Below, one piece after another: positions 19,834-30,495 of a stretch of DNA of 64,000 nt (positions are counted from its first letter, which is position 1; each line of letters starts with the position of its first letter). Where the stretch lies: positions 1,050,501 to 1,114,500 of the forward strand of contig NC_008027.1 of NCBI RefSeq assembly GCF_000026105.1. Direction: 5' to 3'. Under the pieces are notes generated by a model. The model did not search any database, was not told where the DNA came from, and worked only from the letters and a program-made list of their open reading frames with translations. The stretch is from Pseudomonas entomophila L48 (GTDB taxonomy: Bacteria > Pseudomonadota > Gammaproteobacteria > Pseudomonadales > Pseudomonadaceae). The translations under genes were made by a program, and so were the position numbers.

Positions 19834-20943
19834 ATGCACGGCGAATCTCCGATCAAACGTCGCGAATCCCGCAAAATCTGGGTCGGCAATGTGCCGGTGG
19901 GTGGCGATGCCCCCATCGCGGTGCAGAGCATGACCAACACCGACACCAACGATGTCGCCGCCACCGTGGCGCAGATCCAGCGCCTGGTCGATGCCGGCGT
20001 GGACATCGTGCGTGTCTCGGTACCGGACATGGACGCCGCCGAGGCGTTCGGCAAGATCAAGAAGCTGGTCAGCGTGCCGCTGGTCGCCGACATCCATTTC
20101 GACTACAAGATCGCCCTGCGCGTGGCCGAACTGGGCGTCGACTGCCTGCGTATCAACCCGGGCAACATCGGCCGCGAAGACCGCGTGCGCGCGGTGGTCG
20201 ATGCCGCCCGTGACCGTGGCATCCCGATCCGCATCGGTGTCAACGCCGGCTCCTTGGAAAAAGACCTGCAGAAGAAGTACGGCGAACCCACGCCCGCCGC
20301 GCTGGTCGAGTCGGCGCTGCGCCATGTCGAGCACCTGGACCGCCTGGACTTCCAGGACTTCAAGGTCAGCGTCAAGGCTTCCGACGTGTTCATGGCCGTC
20401 GAAGCCTACCGCTTGCTGGCCAAGCAGATCATCCAGCCGCTGCACCTGGGGATCACCGAAGCCGGTGGCCTGCGTTCGGGGACGGTGAAATCCGCCGTCG
20501 GCCTAGGTATGCTGCTGGCCGAAGGTATCGGTGACACCATTCGCATCTCGCTGGCGGCCGACCCGGTCGAGGAAGTGAAGGTCGGCTACGACATCCTCAA
20601 GTCGCTGCACCTGCGTTCCCGTGGCATCAACTTCATCGCCTGCCCGAGCTGCTCGCGGCAGAACTTCGATGTGGTCAAGACCATGAACGAGCTGGAAGGG
20701 CGCCTGGAAGACCTGCTGGTGCCGCTGGACGTGGCGGTGATCGGTTGCGTGGTCAACGGCCCGGGCGAAGCGAAGGAGTCGCACGTCGGCCTGACCGGCG
20801 GCACCCCGAATCTGGTCTACATCGACGGCAAGCCCTCGCAGAAACTGAACAACGACAACCTGGTCGACGAGCTGGAAAAGCTCATCCGCCAGAAAGCGGC
20901 CGAGAAGGCCGAGGCCGACGCGGCGCTGATCGCCCGTGGCTGA
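19834..20943 (+). CDS. ispG: 4-hydroxy-3-methylbut-2-enyl diphosphate synthase IspG
   Basis: 369 residues. A [4Fe-4S] enzyme of the MEP isoprenoid pathway, reducing MEcPP to HMBPP. Cluster ligands are in [12 protein letters not shown] and [14 protein letters not shown], and the N-terminal TIM-barrel start [20 protein letters not shown] is typical. It starts four bases after rodZ. Its product depends on the iscRSUA system nearby. Confidence 0.97.
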   Translation: MHGESPIKRRESRKIWVGNVPVGGDAPIAVQSMTNTDTNDVAATVAQIQRLVDAGVDIVRVSVPDMDAAEAFGKIKKLVSVPLVADIHFDYKIALRVAELGVDCLRINPGNIGREDRVRAVVDAARDRGIPIRIGVNAGSLEKDLQKKYGEPTPAALVESALRHVEHLDRLDFQDFKVSVKASDVFMAVEAYRLLAKQIIQPLHLGITEAGGLRSGTVKSAVGLGMLLAEGIGDTIRISLAADPVEEVKVGYDILKSLHLRSRGINFIACPSCSRQNFDVVKTMNELEGRLEDLLVPLDVAVIGCVVNGPGEAKESHVGLTGGTPNLVYIDGKPSQKLNNDNLVDELEKLIRQKAAEKAEADAALIARG

Positions 20944-20968
20944 TACACAGAATTCGTAAGGACTACTC

Positions 20969-22255
20969 GTGAGCAAATCGCTGCAAGCCATCCGTGGCAT
21001 GAACGACATCCTGCCCGACCAGTCGCCGCTGTGGCGCTATTTCGAGGGCACCGTGGCCGGCCTGCTGGACAGCTACGGCTACAGCCAGATCCGCACGCCG
21101 ATCGTCGAGTTCACCGAGCTGTTCAAGCGCTCGATCGGTGAAGTCACCGATATCGTCGAGAAAGAGATGTACACCTTCCAGGACAACAAGGACTCGCTTA
21201 CCTTGCGCCCGGAAGGTACCGCCGCTTGCGTGCGCGCAGTGCTCGAGCACGGCATCATCGGTAATGGCCAAGTGCAGAAGCTCTGGTACGTGGGCCCGAT
21301 GTTCCGCCACGAGCGCCCGCAACTGGGGCGCTACCGTCAGTTCCACCAGATCGGTGTCGAGGTGTTCAACCTGGCCGGCCCCGATATCGACGCCGAACTG
21401 ATCATGCTCACCTGGCGCCTCTGGGCGTTGCTGGGTATTCAGGATGCGGTGACGCTGGAACTCAACAGCCTGGGCACCAGCGAAGCCCGTGCGCGTTATC
21501 GTGATGCACTGGTCGAGTTCCTGTCCCAGCGCATCGATCAGCTGGACGAAGACAGCCAGCGCCGCCTGAAGAGCAACCCGCTGCGTATCCTCGACAGCAA
21601 GAACGAGGGCACCCAGGCCGCCTTGGTGGGCGCGCCGAAGCTCGAAGAGTACCTGGACGAAGAGTCCCGCGTGCACTTTGAAGGCGTGAAGGCCCGTCTT
21701 GACGCTGCTGGCATCCCGTTCGTGATCAACACCAAGCTGGTACGCGGCCTGGATTACTACAGCAAGACGGTGTTCGAGTGGGTCACCGACAAGCTCGGTG
21801 CCCAGGGTACGGTCTGCGCCGGTGGGCGCTACGATGGCCTGGTCGAGCAGATGGGCGGCAAGCCGACCGCCGGCGTTGGCTTTGCCATGGGTATCGAGCG
21901 CCTGCTGCTGCTGATCGAAACCTTGGGCCAGGTACCTGAGTCGATCAGCCGTACCATCGACGTCTACCTGTGCGCCTTCGGTGAGCAGGCGGAGCTGGCT
22001 GGCCTGAAGATCAGCGAGCAACTGCGTGATCGCCTGCCAAACCTGCGCCTGGCGGTCAACGCCGGTGGCGGCAACTTCAAGAACCAGTTCAAGAAAGCCG
22101 ACAAGAGCGGCGCGCTGTTCGCCCTGATCCTGGGCGATGACGAACTGGCCAAGCAAGAAATCGGCGTCAAGCCCCTGCGTGGTCAGGGCGAACAACAGAA
22201 CATTGCCTGGGATGCGCTTGCCGCGCACCTGGAAACCGCGATCGCCCAGGCGTAA
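20969..22255 (+). CDS. hisS: Histidyl-tRNA synthetase
   Basis: 428 residues from GTG 20969 ([16 protein letters not shown]). Class II synthetase: motif 2 in [19 protein letters not shown], histidine-specific loop [15 protein letters not shown] near residue 258, and motif 3 in [14 protein letters not shown] near 302. The C-terminal anticodon-binding domain is complete. Confidence 0.97.
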   Translation: MSKSLQAIRGMNDILPDQSPLWRYFEGTVAGLLDSYGYSQIRTPIVEFTELFKRSIGEVTDIVEKEMYTFQDNKDSLTLRPEGTAACVRAVLEHGIIGNGQVQKLWYVGPMFRHERPQLGRYRQFHQIGVEVFNLAGPDIDAELIMLTWRLWALLGIQDAVTLELNSLGTSEARARYRDALVEFLSQRIDQLDEDSQRRLKSNPLRILDSKNEGTQAALVGAPKLEEYLDEESRVHFEGVKARLDAAGIPFVINTKLVRGLDYYSKTVFEWVTDKLGAQGTVCAGGRYDGLVEQMGGKPTAGVGFAMGIERLLLLIETLGQVPESISRTIDVYLCAFGEQAELAGLKISEQLRDRLPNLRLAVNAGGGNFKNQFKKADKSGALFALILGDDELAKQEIGVKPLRGQGEQQNIAWDALAAHLETAIAQA

Positions 22256-22293
22256 CGCGGTTCAACAACGAATAGGCGAATAGGAGTATTGGG

Positions 22294-22935
22294 GTGTCGA
22301 GTACCGATGATGAAGGCCTGGCAGCGGCCAAGGACTGGTGGAACCGCAACGGCAAGCCGCTGCTGACCGGCGCCCTGCTGGCCGGCGTGGTGGTGATGGG
22401 CTGGCAGACCTGGCACAAGTACCAGGCCAACCAGTCGCAAGGCGCCTCGGCGCTGTATCAGGCCCTGCTGGAAACCTCGCTGACCCCAAGCGGCCAGCCT
22501 GACGCGGGCAAGGTCGCCGAACTGTCCGGCAAGCTCAAGAGCGAGTTCGGCGGCAGCGCCTACGCCCAGTACGGCAGCCTGTTCGTGGCTAAAGTGGCGG
22601 TGGACAGCGGTAAGCTGGACGACGCGGCCAGCGAGCTCAAAGGCGTGATGGACAAGCCGGCCGACGCCACCCTGGGCGAGATTTCGCGCCAGCGCCTGGC
22701 CCGAGTACTGGCCGCCCAGGACAAGGCCGAAGACGCGCTGAAGCTGCTCGACGGCGACACCGACAAGGCCTTCCTCGCCAGCCGCGAGGAGCTCAAGGGC
22801 GACCTGCTGGTACAGCTGGGTCGCGCCGACGACGCGCACAGCGCCTACGAAAAAGCCAAGGCCGCGCTGTCCGACGACGCCGCGATCGGTGGCCTGCAAC
22901 TGAAGCTGGATGACCTGGCCAAAGGGGACGCCTGA
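22294..22935 (+). CDS. yfgM: YfgM-type ancillary SecYEG protein (TPR)
   Basis: 213 residues from GTG 22294 with TAGGAG upstream. A short cytoplasmic N-terminus, one membrane helix at about 22-38, then a periplasmic alpha-helical TPR-like domain rich in Ala and Lys. In E. coli YfgM binds the translocon and the chaperone PpiD, and affects envelope stress. Located between hisS and bamB, as is common in gammaproteobacteria. Confidence 0.88.
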   Translation: MSSTDDEGLAAAKDWWNRNGKPLLTGALLAGVVVMGWQTWHKYQANQSQGASALYQALLETSLTPSGQPDAGKVAELSGKLKSEFGGSAYAQYGSLFVAKVAVDSGKLDDAASELKGVMDKPADATLGEISRQRLARVLAAQDKAEDALKLLDGDTDKAFLASREELKGDLLVQLGRADDAHSAYEKAKAALSDDAAIGGLQLKLDDLAKGDA

Positions 22936-22936
22936 A

Positions 22937-24079
22937 GTGAAGGGTTGGAAACAAGCAGCAGTGCTCACCCTCGCCGTGCTGGCGGCGGGTTGCAGCAGCA
23001 ACAGCAAGAAGGAACTGCCCCCGGCCGAGCTGACCAAGTTCACCGAGGAAGTGGTGCTGAAGAAGCAGTGGAGCCGTTCGATCGGTGACGGCCAGGGCGA
23101 GACGTACAACACCCTGGTACCGGCCATCGAAAACGACCGTATCTACGCCGCTGATGTCACTGGCAAGGTCTTCGCGCTGAACCGCCTCGACGGCGACGTG
23201 GTGTGGAAGAAGGACCTCGAGCTGCCGGTTTCCGGCGCCGTGGGCGTCGGCTACGGCCTGGTCATGCTGGGCACGCTGAAGGGCGAGGTCATTGCCCTGG
23301 ACTCCAGCACCGGTGAGGAGCGCTGGCGTTCCCGCGTCACCAGTGAAGTGCTGGCACCGCCCGCCAACAACGGCGACGTGGTGGTGGTACAAACCCAGGA
23401 TGACCGTCTGATCGGCCTTGACGCCGCCACTGGCGACCGTCGCTGGATCTACGAGAACACCCCGGCCGTACTGACCCTGCGCGGTACCGGCGCACCCGTG
23501 GTGACCAACCGTCTGGCCGTGGCCGGCCTGTCCACCGGCAAGGTGGTGGCGGTCGATATCAGCAACGGCGTGCCGGTGTGGGAGAGCCGCGTGGCCATCC
23601 CGCAGGGCCGTTCCGAGCTGGATCGCGTGGTGGACATCGACGGCGGCTTGCTGCTGTCCGGTGGCACCCTCTACGTGAGCACCTACCAGGGCCGCGTCGC
23701 GGGCCTGGATGTGGAAAGCGGCCGCGTCATGTGGCAGCGCGATGCCTCCAGCTACGTGGGTGTCGCCCAGGGCTTCGGCAACGTCTACGTGAGCGAGGCG
23801 TCGGGCACCGTCGAGGGTATCGACGAGCGTTCGTCCAGCGCCCTGTGGAGCAACGACACCATGGCTCGCCGTCAGCTGTCGGCGCCGGAAGTGTTCTCCA
23901 GCTATGTGGCTGTCGGTGACTTCGAAGGTTACCTGCACCTGCTCAGCCAGGTCGATGGCCGCTTCGTCGGCCGTGAGCGTATCGACAGTGATGGCCTGCG
24001 CGCCCGCCCCCTGGTGGTCGGCGACACCATCTATGTCTTTGGCAACAGCGGCAAGCTCGAGGCACTGACCATCCGCTGA
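22937..24079 (+). CDS. bamB: Outer-membrane assembly lipoprotein BamB
   Basis: 380 residues from GTG 22937 (MKGWKQAAVLTLAVLAAGCSS), one base after the yfgM stop. Lipobox LAAGC with Cys19; the open frame further upstream lies inside yfgM and would lose the signal peptide. Eight-bladed beta-propeller of PQQ-like repeats (VFALNRLDGDVVWKKDLEL, VIALDSSTGEERWRS, LIGLDAATGDRRWIY). BamB helps the BamA complex fold outer-membrane barrels, such as the TonB receptors and porin in this window. Confidence 0.95.
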   Translation: MKGWKQAAVLTLAVLAAGCSSNSKKELPPAELTKFTEEVVLKKQWSRSIGDGQGETYNTLVPAIENDRIYAADVTGKVFALNRLDGDVVWKKDLELPVSGAVGVGYGLVMLGTLKGEVIALDSSTGEERWRSRVTSEVLAPPANNGDVVVVQTQDDRLIGLDAATGDRRWIYENTPAVLTLRGTGAPVVTNRLAVAGLSTGKVVAVDISNGVPVWESRVAIPQGRSELDRVVDIDGGLLLSGGTLYVSTYQGRVAGLDVESGRVMWQRDASSYVGVAQGFGNVYVSEASGTVEGIDERSSSALWSNDTMARRQLSAPEVFSSYVAVGDFEGYLHLLSQVDGRFVGRERIDSDGLRARPLVVGDTIYVFGNSGKLEALTIR

Positions 24080-24137
24080 AGCTAAGCTTGAGACCGTCAA
24101 CGGCTCAGGCCGCGGCGTAGGAAACGCCGCCCGAACA

Positions 24138-24164
24138 CCGGCCGCTGCTCTGCAGCGGCCTTTG
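24138..24164 (+). terminator. Probable terminator or attenuator between bamB and der
   Basis: Imperfect stem CCGGCCGCTG / CAGCGGCC with a short CTCTG loop, followed by a short T stretch (TTTGCATTTT). The gap to der is small, so partial read-through is likely. Confidence 0.55.
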
Positions 24165-24195
24165 CATTTTCAAGAATTCAAGAGTGGAGAGCCGC

Positions 24196-25662
24196 ATGGT
24201 TCCCGTAATCGCCCTGGTGGGCCGGCCGAACGTCGGTAAATCCACCATGTTCAACCGCCTGACCAAGACCCGCGATGCCATCGTCGGCGACCTGTCGGGC
24301 CTGACCCGTGACCGCCAGTACGGCGACGCCAGCTGGCAGGGTCGTTCCTACATCCTCATCGACACCGGTGGTATCACCGGTGACGAAGTGGGCATGGACG
24401 AGAAGATGGCCGAGCAGTCGCTGATGGCCATCGAGGAAGCCGACTACGTATTGTTCCTGGTCGATGCCCGTGCCGGCATGACCGCCGCTGACCAGATGAT
24501 CGCCGAGCACCTGCGCAAGCGGAACAAGGAAGCGATCCTGGTTGCCAACAAGATCGACAACATCGACGCCGATGTCGCCCGCGCCGAGTTCTCGCCGCTG
24601 GGCATGGGCAACGCCATTCCGGTGGCCGGCTCGCAAGGTCGCGGCATCAACGCGCTGATGGAGGCCGTGCTCGGCCACATTCCGCGTGACCCGGTCGAGG
24701 ACGCCCTCGACGAGGACGTCGCCGAAGGCGAGGAAGCGACGCGCATCCCCGGCCCGAGCGAGAAGGATGGCATCAAGATCGCCATCATCGGCCGCCCGAA
24801 CGTGGGCAAGTCGACCCTGGTCAACCGCATGCTCGGTGAAGAGCGCGTGGTGGTGTACGACCAGCCGGGCACCACCCGCGACAGTATCTACATCCCGTTC
24901 GAGCGCGATGGCGAGAAGTACACCTTCATCGACACCGCGGGTGTGCGCAAGCGCGGCAAGATCCACGAGGAAGTCGAGAAGTTCTCGGTGGTGAAGACGC
25001 TGCAGGCGATCAAGGACGCCAACGTGGTGATCTTCGTCATGGACGCCCGCGAAGGCGTGGTCGACCATGACCTCAACCTGCTGGGCTTCGCCCTGGACGC
25101 CGGCCGCGCCGTGGTCATCGCCCTGAACAAGTGGGACGGCATGGAGCCGGGCGAGCGCGACTATGTGAAGACCGAGCTTGAGCGCCGGCTGTTCTTCGTC
25201 GACTTCGCCGACATCCACTTCATTTCGGCGCTGCATGGCACTGGCGTGGGCCACCTGTACAAGTCGGTGCAGGCCGCGTTCATGTCGGCGGTCACCCGTT
25301 GGCCGACCAGCCGCCTGACGCAGATCCTGGAAGACGCCATCAGCGTGCACCAGCCGCCGCTGGTCAACGGCCGTCGCATCAAGCTGCGCTATGCCCACCT
25401 CGGTGGTGCCAACCCGCCGCTGATCGTGATCCACGGCAACCAGACCGACAAGATCCCCAACTCGTACTCGCGTTACCTGGAGAACACCTACCGCCGGGTG
25501 CTCAAGCTGGTCGGCACGCCGATCCGTATCGAGTACAAGGGCGGTGACAACCCGTTCGAGGGCAAGAAGAACACCCTCACCGATCGCCAGGTCAACAAGA
25601 AGCGCCGTTTGATGTCGCACCACAAGAAGGCCGAGAAGAAGCGCCGCGACAAGCGCAAGTAA
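24196..25662 (+). CDS. der: Ribosome-assembly GTPase Der (EngA)
   Basis: 488 residues with two tandem GTPase domains, each with its own P-loop (GRPNVGKS near residues 9-16 and again near 197), plus a C-terminal KH-like domain and a basic tail ([12 protein letters not shown]). Der acts in late 50S subunit assembly. I choose ATG 24196 ([10 protein letters not shown]) over a GTG four codons earlier because the G1 motif normally starts within ten residues. Confidence 0.96.
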   Translation: MVPVIALVGRPNVGKSTMFNRLTKTRDAIVGDLSGLTRDRQYGDASWQGRSYILIDTGGITGDEVGMDEKMAEQSLMAIEEADYVLFLVDARAGMTAADQMIAEHLRKRNKEAILVANKIDNIDADVARAEFSPLGMGNAIPVAGSQGRGINALMEAVLGHIPRDPVEDALDEDVAEGEEATRIPGPSEKDGIKIAIIGRPNVGKSTLVNRMLGEERVVVYDQPGTTRDSIYIPFERDGEKYTFIDTAGVRKRGKIHEEVEKFSVVKTLQAIKDANVVIFVMDAREGVVDHDLNLLGFALDAGRAVVIALNKWDGMEPGERDYVKTELERRLFFVDFADIHFISALHGTGVGHLYKSVQAAFMSAVTRWPTSRLTQILEDAISVHQPPLVNGRRIKLRYAHLGGANPPLIVIHGNQTDKIPNSYSRYLENTYRRVLKLVGTPIRIEYKGGDNPFEGKKNTLTDRQVNKKRRLMSHHKKAEKKRRDKRK

Positions 25663-25674
25663 CGGTTGCGGCCA

Positions 25675-25721
25675 TTCGCCGGCAAGCCGGCTCCTACATA
25701 GGAGACGGCTTGCCGGCGAAC
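25675..25721. repeat. REP-type palindrome pair
   Basis: TTCGCCGGCAAGCCGGCTCC and its inverted copy (ACGGCTTGCCGGCGAAC), separated by a short loop. It sits just after der. Confidence 0.88.
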
Positions 25722-25831
25722 CTGCTTGACCCAGCGCAATCCCCCTAGTGTTTCAACCTTTTTCCTGACTGCTCGATCCGCTATGCTCGGAGCCAACCCC
25801 GTGCCGGACAAACCCCAGGAAAGAGGGCTCC

Positions 25832-26980
25832 ATGATCCGCAGCAAACTGCCGAATGTCGGCACGACCATCTTCACCACCATGTCGCAACTGGCCATGCAG
25901 ACCGGTGCGCTCAACCTCTCCCAGGGCTTCCCTGACTTCAACGGCCCCCAGGCCTTGCTCGATGCCGTTGGCCGTCATGTGGCCGCCGGGCACAACCAGT
26001 ATTCGCCCATGACCGGCCTACCGGCCCTGCGTCAGCAGGTCGCTGCGAAAGTCGCCCGGTTGTATGGCGTGAGTGTCGATGCCGACCAGGAAGTGACCAT
26101 CACCCCGGGTGCGACCGAGGCAATCTTTTGCGCCATCCAGGCCGTGGTTCATGCCGGTGACGAGGTGATCGTCTTTGACCCAAGCTACGACAGCTACGAG
26201 CCATCGGTGGAGCTGGCCGGTGGCCGCTGCGTGCATGTGCCGCTGCGCGACGGCAGCTTCAGCATCGACTGGCAGGCGTTCAGCGACGCCCTGAGCCCAC
26301 GTACGCGCATGGTTATCCTCAACTCGCCGCACAACCCCAGCGGGGCGCTGATCAGCCGTGACGACCTGGACCAGTTGGCGAAGCTGATCGCTGACCGCGA
26401 CATCTACCTGGTCAGTGACGAGGTCTACGAACACCTGATCTACGATGGCGTGCGCCATGCCAGCGTGCTGGCCCACCCGCAGCTCTATTCCCGGGCGTTC
26501 GTCGTCAGCTCGTTCGGCAAGACCTACCACGTCACCGGCTGGAAGACCGGTTACGTGATCGCGCCACCAGCGATGAGCGCCGAGCTGCGCAAGGTGCACC
26601 AGTACGTCAATTTCTGCGGCGTGACGCCCCTGCAATGCGCCCTGGCCGACTTCATGGCCGAATACCCCGAGCACATCGATGAACTGCCGGGCTTCTACCA
26701 GGCCAAGCGCGACCTGTTCTGCGAACTGTTGCAGGGTTCGCGCTTCACCTTCACCCGCACCCCTGGCACCTATTTCCAGCTGGTGGACTACTCGCAGATC
26801 CGGCCCGACCTGAACGATGTCGACATGGCCCTGTGGCTGACCCGCGAACATGGCGTGGCCAGTATCCCGGTATCGGTGTTCTACCAGCACCCCATCCCCG
26901 AGCAACGCCTGGTGCGCCTGTGCTTTGCCAAACGTGAGGAGACGCTGCGCCAGGCAGCGGAGAAACTATGCGCGATCTGA
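25832..26980 (+). CDS. ybdL: PLP-dependent methionine/aromatic aminotransferase (YbdL-like)
   Basis: 382 residues, fold-type I. The PLP lysine lies in SSFGKTYHVTGWKTGY near residue 230, and the cofactor-contacting NSPHNPSGALIS near 160 and SDEVYEHLIYDG near 190 are intact. YbdL-type enzymes transaminate 2-oxo acids such as 4-methylthio-2-oxobutanoate, preferring methionine, histidine and phenylalanine; relatives can use glutamine as donor. The stop lies inside the next gene, a predicted omega-amidase, with a 13-base overlap, which supports a glutamine-transaminase/omega-amidase pair. Exact specificity is inferred. Confidence 0.87.
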   Translation: MIRSKLPNVGTTIFTTMSQLAMQTGALNLSQGFPDFNGPQALLDAVGRHVAAGHNQYSPMTGLPALRQQVAAKVARLYGVSVDADQEVTITPGATEAIFCAIQAVVHAGDEVIVFDPSYDSYEPSVELAGGRCVHVPLRDGSFSIDWQAFSDALSPRTRMVILNSPHNPSGALISRDDLDQLAKLIADRDIYLVSDEVYEHLIYDGVRHASVLAHPQLYSRAFVVSSFGKTYHVTGWKTGYVIAPPAMSAELRKVHQYVNFCGVTPLQCALADFMAEYPEHIDELPGFYQAKRDLFCELLQGSRFTFTRTPGTYFQLVDYSQIRPDLNDVDMALWLTREHGVASIPVSVFYQHPIPEQRLVRLCFAKREETLRQAAEKLCAI

Positions 26981-27759
26981 GCCAACTGCCGAACCTGAAA
27001 ATCGCCCTGGTGCAGACCACCCTGGCCTGGCACGACCGCGAGGCGAACTACGCGCATTTCGAGGAACTGATCGGGCAGGCCGGCGAGGTGGACCTGGTGG
27101 TCCTGCCGGAGATGTTCACCACCGGTTTCTCGATGGAGTCCGAAAGCCTTGCCGAGCCGGAAAACGGCCCCACCTACAAGTGGCTCAAGGCCCAGGCGAA
27201 GAAAGCCAACGCAGTGATCACCGGCAGCGTGATCATCCAGGCCGCCGATGGCAGCCACCGCAACCGCCTGCTGTGGGCGCGCCCCGATGGCGAGATCCTG
27301 CATTACGACAAGCGCCACCTGTTCCGCATGGCCGGCGAGCACAAGCACTACACCCCAGGTGAGCGTCAGGTGCAGTTCGAGATCAAGGGCTGGCGCGTGC
27401 GTCCGCTGATCTGCTACGACCTGCGCTTCCCGGTGTGGAGCCGCGATGCCCAGGACACCGACCTGCTGCTGTACACCGCCAACTGGCCGGCGGCGCGGCG
27501 CCTGCACTGGAACCGCCTGTTGCCGGCGCGGGGTATCGAGAACCTGTGCTTCGTGGCGGCGGTGAATCGGGTGGGTACCGATGGCAAGGGCTTTGCCTAT
27601 TCCGGTGACAGCCAGGTGCTGGACTTCCAGGGTGAGAGCCTGTTGAGCGCGGGGGAGGCTGACGGGGTATTCACCGTGGTGCTGCGTGCGGCGGAACTGG
27701 CGGCGTATCGTGCCCGATTCCCGGCGAACCTGGATGCCGATACCTTCGAATTGCATTGA
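26968..27759 (+). CDS. yafV: Nitrilase-superfamily omega-amidase (YafV-like)
   Basis: 263 residues from ATG 26968 (MRDLSQLPNLKIALVQ), overlapping the transaminase by 13 bases. The Glu-Lys-Cys triad is recognisable in LPEMFTTGFS, YDKRHLFRM and LICYDLRFPVWSR. Omega-amidases hydrolyse 2-oxoglutaramate, the product of glutamine-dependent transamination, drawing the coupled reaction forward; E. coli YafV has this activity. The tight overlap argues for functional coupling, likely in salvage of methylthio-oxobutanoate. Confidence 0.87.
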   Translation: MRDLSQLPNLKIALVQTTLAWHDREANYAHFEELIGQAGEVDLVVLPEMFTTGFSMESESLAEPENGPTYKWLKAQAKKANAVITGSVIIQAADGSHRNRLLWARPDGEILHYDKRHLFRMAGEHKHYTPGERQVQFEIKGWRVRPLICYDLRFPVWSRDAQDTDLLLYTANWPAARRLHWNRLLPARGIENLCFVAAVNRVGTDGKGFAYSGDSQVLDFQGESLLSAGEADGVFTVVLRAAELAAYRARFPANLDADTFELH

Positions 27760-27764
27760 AGCGG

Positions 27765-27826
27765 TTCGCCGGCAAGCCGGCTCCTACAAAGGCATGTGAC
27801 CTGTAGGAGCCGGCTTGCCGGCGAAC
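27765..27826. repeat. REP-type palindrome pair between convergent genes
   Basis: Two inverted copies of TTCGCCGGCAAGCCGGCTCC separated by about 22 bases. It begins five bases after the amidase stop and ends ten bases before the stop of the convergent piuB. Confidence 0.93.
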
Positions 27827-27836
27827 AGTCGCAAGA

Positions 27837-30401
27837 TCAGTACACGTCCCGCCGATACCTCCCATCCTCGATCAGCTGTTGCACGGCATCGTTCCCCAGG
27901 ATCCCGCCTATCGCTGCATCTACACCTGCGGCCATACCTTGCAGGCTACCGCAGACATAAACGCATGCGCCCTCGTCGACCCAGCGCTTGAACTCGGCGG
28001 CGTGCTGCAGCAGCACATCTTGCACATAGACCTTCTCTGCTTGGTCCCGCGAAAACGCCAGGTCCAGCCGTTGCAGGTCGCCATCGCGCAACCAGCCTTG
28101 CAGTTCGGCGCCGCACAGTAGGTCATGGGCCTCGTTGCGCTCACCGAACAGCAACCAGTTGCGCTGCTCGCCAGCTGCAATGCGTGCCCTGAGCAGGCTG
28201 CGCAGCCCGGCCAGGCCAGTACCGTTGCCGATCAGAACCATGGGGGCGGGCGCCTGGGGCAGATGGAAACCACTGTTGCGGCGCAAGCGCAGGCTCACCG
28301 TGCCGTCCAACGGCAGGTATTCAGTCAGCCAACCTGAACCCAGGCCCAGGCTGCCGTCGGGGTGGCGCTCCTGGCGCACGATCAGTTCCAGCACGCCATC
28401 GCTGGCGATGGAGGCAATCGAGTACTCGCGTGCTGTCAGCGGGATCAATGCATCGACCAACGCCTGGGCGTGTAGGCCGACCAAATGCTCGCGACTCTGC
28501 GGCAACTGGCGGCTAGCCAGGGCCTGGACGAGAGTTTCATTCAGGCCGTCGCGCTGCACCGGGCTTTCAGGAGGCAGTCCGAGACCGGTGAGGAACGTGT
28601 CGACACGTTCCAGGCCATGGCGAGGCAGGATTTCCACCAGGTCTCCGGCTTCCCAGGTTGCAGGTGCGGGAGGTCGCAGGCCCAGCAAGTAGACAGGGGC
28701 ACCCTGGCTGCCAGGGTTGAGCAGCGCTCGTTGGGTCAGGCGCCAGTTGTCGAAACTCGGAGGCTGCCAGGCGGCCAGCGGGCGGGTGCCGGTTAGCTGG
28801 GCCAGTTCCTGCTGCCACCTTTGCAGTGCAGCGGGGTCGGCGTTGTCCACTTCAACCGGGCTGAAGGCGCTACTGGCACCGCGCGCTCCAAGCCAGGCCT
28901 GCAGGCGTCGGGCGAAGCCACAGAAGTGCGGGTACTGACGATCACCCAGGGCGAGCAGGGCATAGTCCAGGTGATCCAGCGCCCAGGGCTGGCCCAGCAC
29001 CTTGCGCTCGAAGGCGCGGGCGCTGTCCGGCGCCTCGCCGTCACCGAACGTGCTGACCACGAACAGCGCGCGGTTGGCCTGGCGCAGGTCCGACTCGCCC
29101 AACTGCGCCAGTGGGCGCACCTGCACAGGTAGCCCGGCAGCCTGCAGTTGGCCGGCGCTCTGCCAGGCCAGCTGCTCGGCGAAGCCGCTCTGGCTGGCGA
29201 AGCCGATCAGCCAGCTGTCACCCGTGTTCGCTGCGGTGTCCACCGCGCCACGGGCGGCGCGGACTTGGCGCTTCTTGCGGCGGCGGTCGAGGTACAGCAG
29301 CCAGCCGGTGACGAAGAACAGCGGCATGGTCAGGCTGGCGACGGTGACGATGATCCGCCCCGGCAGGCCGAAATAGCTGCCCACGTGCAGGGCGTAGACA
29401 CTCTGCAGCAGCTGGGCCTTGAACGATTTGTCGGTGTAGCGCTCGTGACGCTTGATCGTCCCGGTGGCCGGGTCGAGGGTGAGGGTGTTGAACGCGCGCT
29501 CGTGGTCGGCGCCGTCGAGCAGGTAGAACAAGGTCGCCGGTTGTCCGCCTGCGGGGGGCAGGCGCAGGTTGTAGGCCGACAATCCAGGGCCGGCTGCCTC
29601 TTTCAGGTTGGCCCAGATGGCGTCGTAGTCGACCACCAGCGGTGGCGCGTTCTTGTCGGCCTTGGGCGGGCCGTGGCGGCCACCACGGCCTTCGCCGCGC
29701 TTCTGTTCGCTTGCGGCCGGCTTGTCGGCCAACAGTGTGTTCAGTCCTTCGCGATACCACTCGTAGGACCAGAACAGTCCGGTCAGGGCGAACAGCAGAT
29801 AGAACAGCAGGCACCACGTGCCAAACACCGCGTGCAAGTCCCAGTTGAATGCACGGCCTTTTTTCGCCCAGTCCAGGGTCAGCCAGGCACGCCAGTTCAG
29901 CGCTTTGCGCGGCCAGCGCAGGTACAGGCCGGAGAGGCAGAAGAAGATCAGCATCAGGGTGCAGGCACCGGTGATCTGCCGGCCGGTGTCGCCCATGGCC
30001 AGGAAACGGTGCAGGTTGAGCACGAAGTCGAAGAAACCCAACCCCGCGACGTCGCCCTTGAGTTCGCCGGTGTACGGGTCGGCATAGCGCAACTCGCCAC
30101 GGCGCTTGCCTGGAGGCGGGGTGAAGAAGATCCGCGCGGCGTTGCCCTCGCGGGTATCCACCCAGAGCATCGAGACTTTGTCGCCTTGCGCGCTCTCCAC
30201 CCGACGTACCAGCTCGGCCGGGGGCAGCACGCCTTCCTGGCGTACCTCGACCTTGAGCACGTCGGCATTGAATGCACGCAGCAGTTCTTCCTGGAACGAC
30301 CAGATGGCACCGGTGATGCCCATCAGCGCCAGCACCAGGCCTGCAGTGATGCCAAAGAACCAGTGCAATTGGAACAGCGTCTTCTTCACCACATCGATCA
30401 C
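27837..30401 (-). CDS. piuB: PepSY membrane protein fused to flavodoxin and FNR-like reductase (PiuB-like)
   Basis: 854 residues. N-terminal half: PepSY-type module with membrane helices near 13-33, 142-160 and 190-215 ([40 protein letters not shown]) and another at about 350-370. C-terminal half: flavodoxin domain from about 400 ([16 protein letters not shown]), then FAD/NADPH-reductase motifs ([48 protein letters not shown]). It looks built to move electrons from NADPH across the inner membrane, probably reducing ferric siderophore in the periplasm; that role is inference. In P. aeruginosa the equivalent is PA4513 beside piuA. The GTG start at 30401 lies in weak context; a GTG about four codons later is also possible. 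Confidence 0.88.
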   Translation of the reverse strand: MIDVVKKTLFQLHWFFGITAGLVLALMGITGAIWSFQEELLRAFNADVLKVEVRQEGVLPPAELVRRVESAQGDKVSMLWVDTREGNAARIFFTPPPGKRRGELRYADPYTGELKGDVAGLGFFDFVLNLHRFLAMGDTGRQITGACTLMLIFFCLSGLYLRWPRKALNWRAWLTLDWAKKGRAFNWDLHAVFGTWCLLFYLLFALTGLFWSYEWYREGLNTLLADKPAASEQKRGEGRGGRHGPPKADKNAPPLVVDYDAIWANLKEAAGPGLSAYNLRLPPAGGQPATLFYLLDGADHERAFNTLTLDPATGTIKRHERYTDKSFKAQLLQSVYALHVGSYFGLPGRIIVTVASLTMPLFFVTGWLLYLDRRRKKRQVRAARGAVDTAANTGDSWLIGFASQSGFAEQLAWQSAGQLQAAGLPVQVRPLAQLGESDLRQANRALFVVSTFGDGEAPDSARAFERKVLGQPWALDHLDYALLALGDRQYPHFCGFARRLQAWLGARGASSAFSPVEVDNADPAALQRWQQELAQLTGTRPLAAWQPPSFDNWRLTQRALLNPGSQGAPVYLLGLRPPAPATWEAGDLVEILPRHGLERVDTFLTGLGLPPESPVQRDGLNETLVQALASRQLPQSREHLVGLHAQALVDALIPLTAREYSIASIASDGVLELIVRQERHPDGSLGLGSGWLTEYLPLDGTVSLRLRRNSGFHLPQAPAPMVLIGNGTGLAGLRSLLRARIAAGEQRNWLLFGERNEAHDLLCGAELQGWLRDGDLQRLDLAFSRDQAEKVYVQDVLLQHAAEFKRWVDEGACVYVCGSLQGMAAGVDAAIGGILGNDAVQQLIEDGRYRRDVY

Positions 30402-30450
30402 CTTGTGTTGCCGCCAGAGCCCGTGCGGCGTGCATTATGCCTTGATGCGC

Positions 30451-30482
30451 AAAAGCCCCGTCCATGACCATGGACGGGGCTT
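30451..30482 (-). terminator. Terminator of piuA
   Basis: Perfect stem AGCCCCGTCCA / TGGACGGGGCT. On the minus strand it comes about 14 bases after the piuA stop and is followed by TTTTGCGC. Transcripts continuing into piuB must read through it or start anew. Confidence 0.88.
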
Positions 30483-30495
30483 GGGGGCGCGACCT

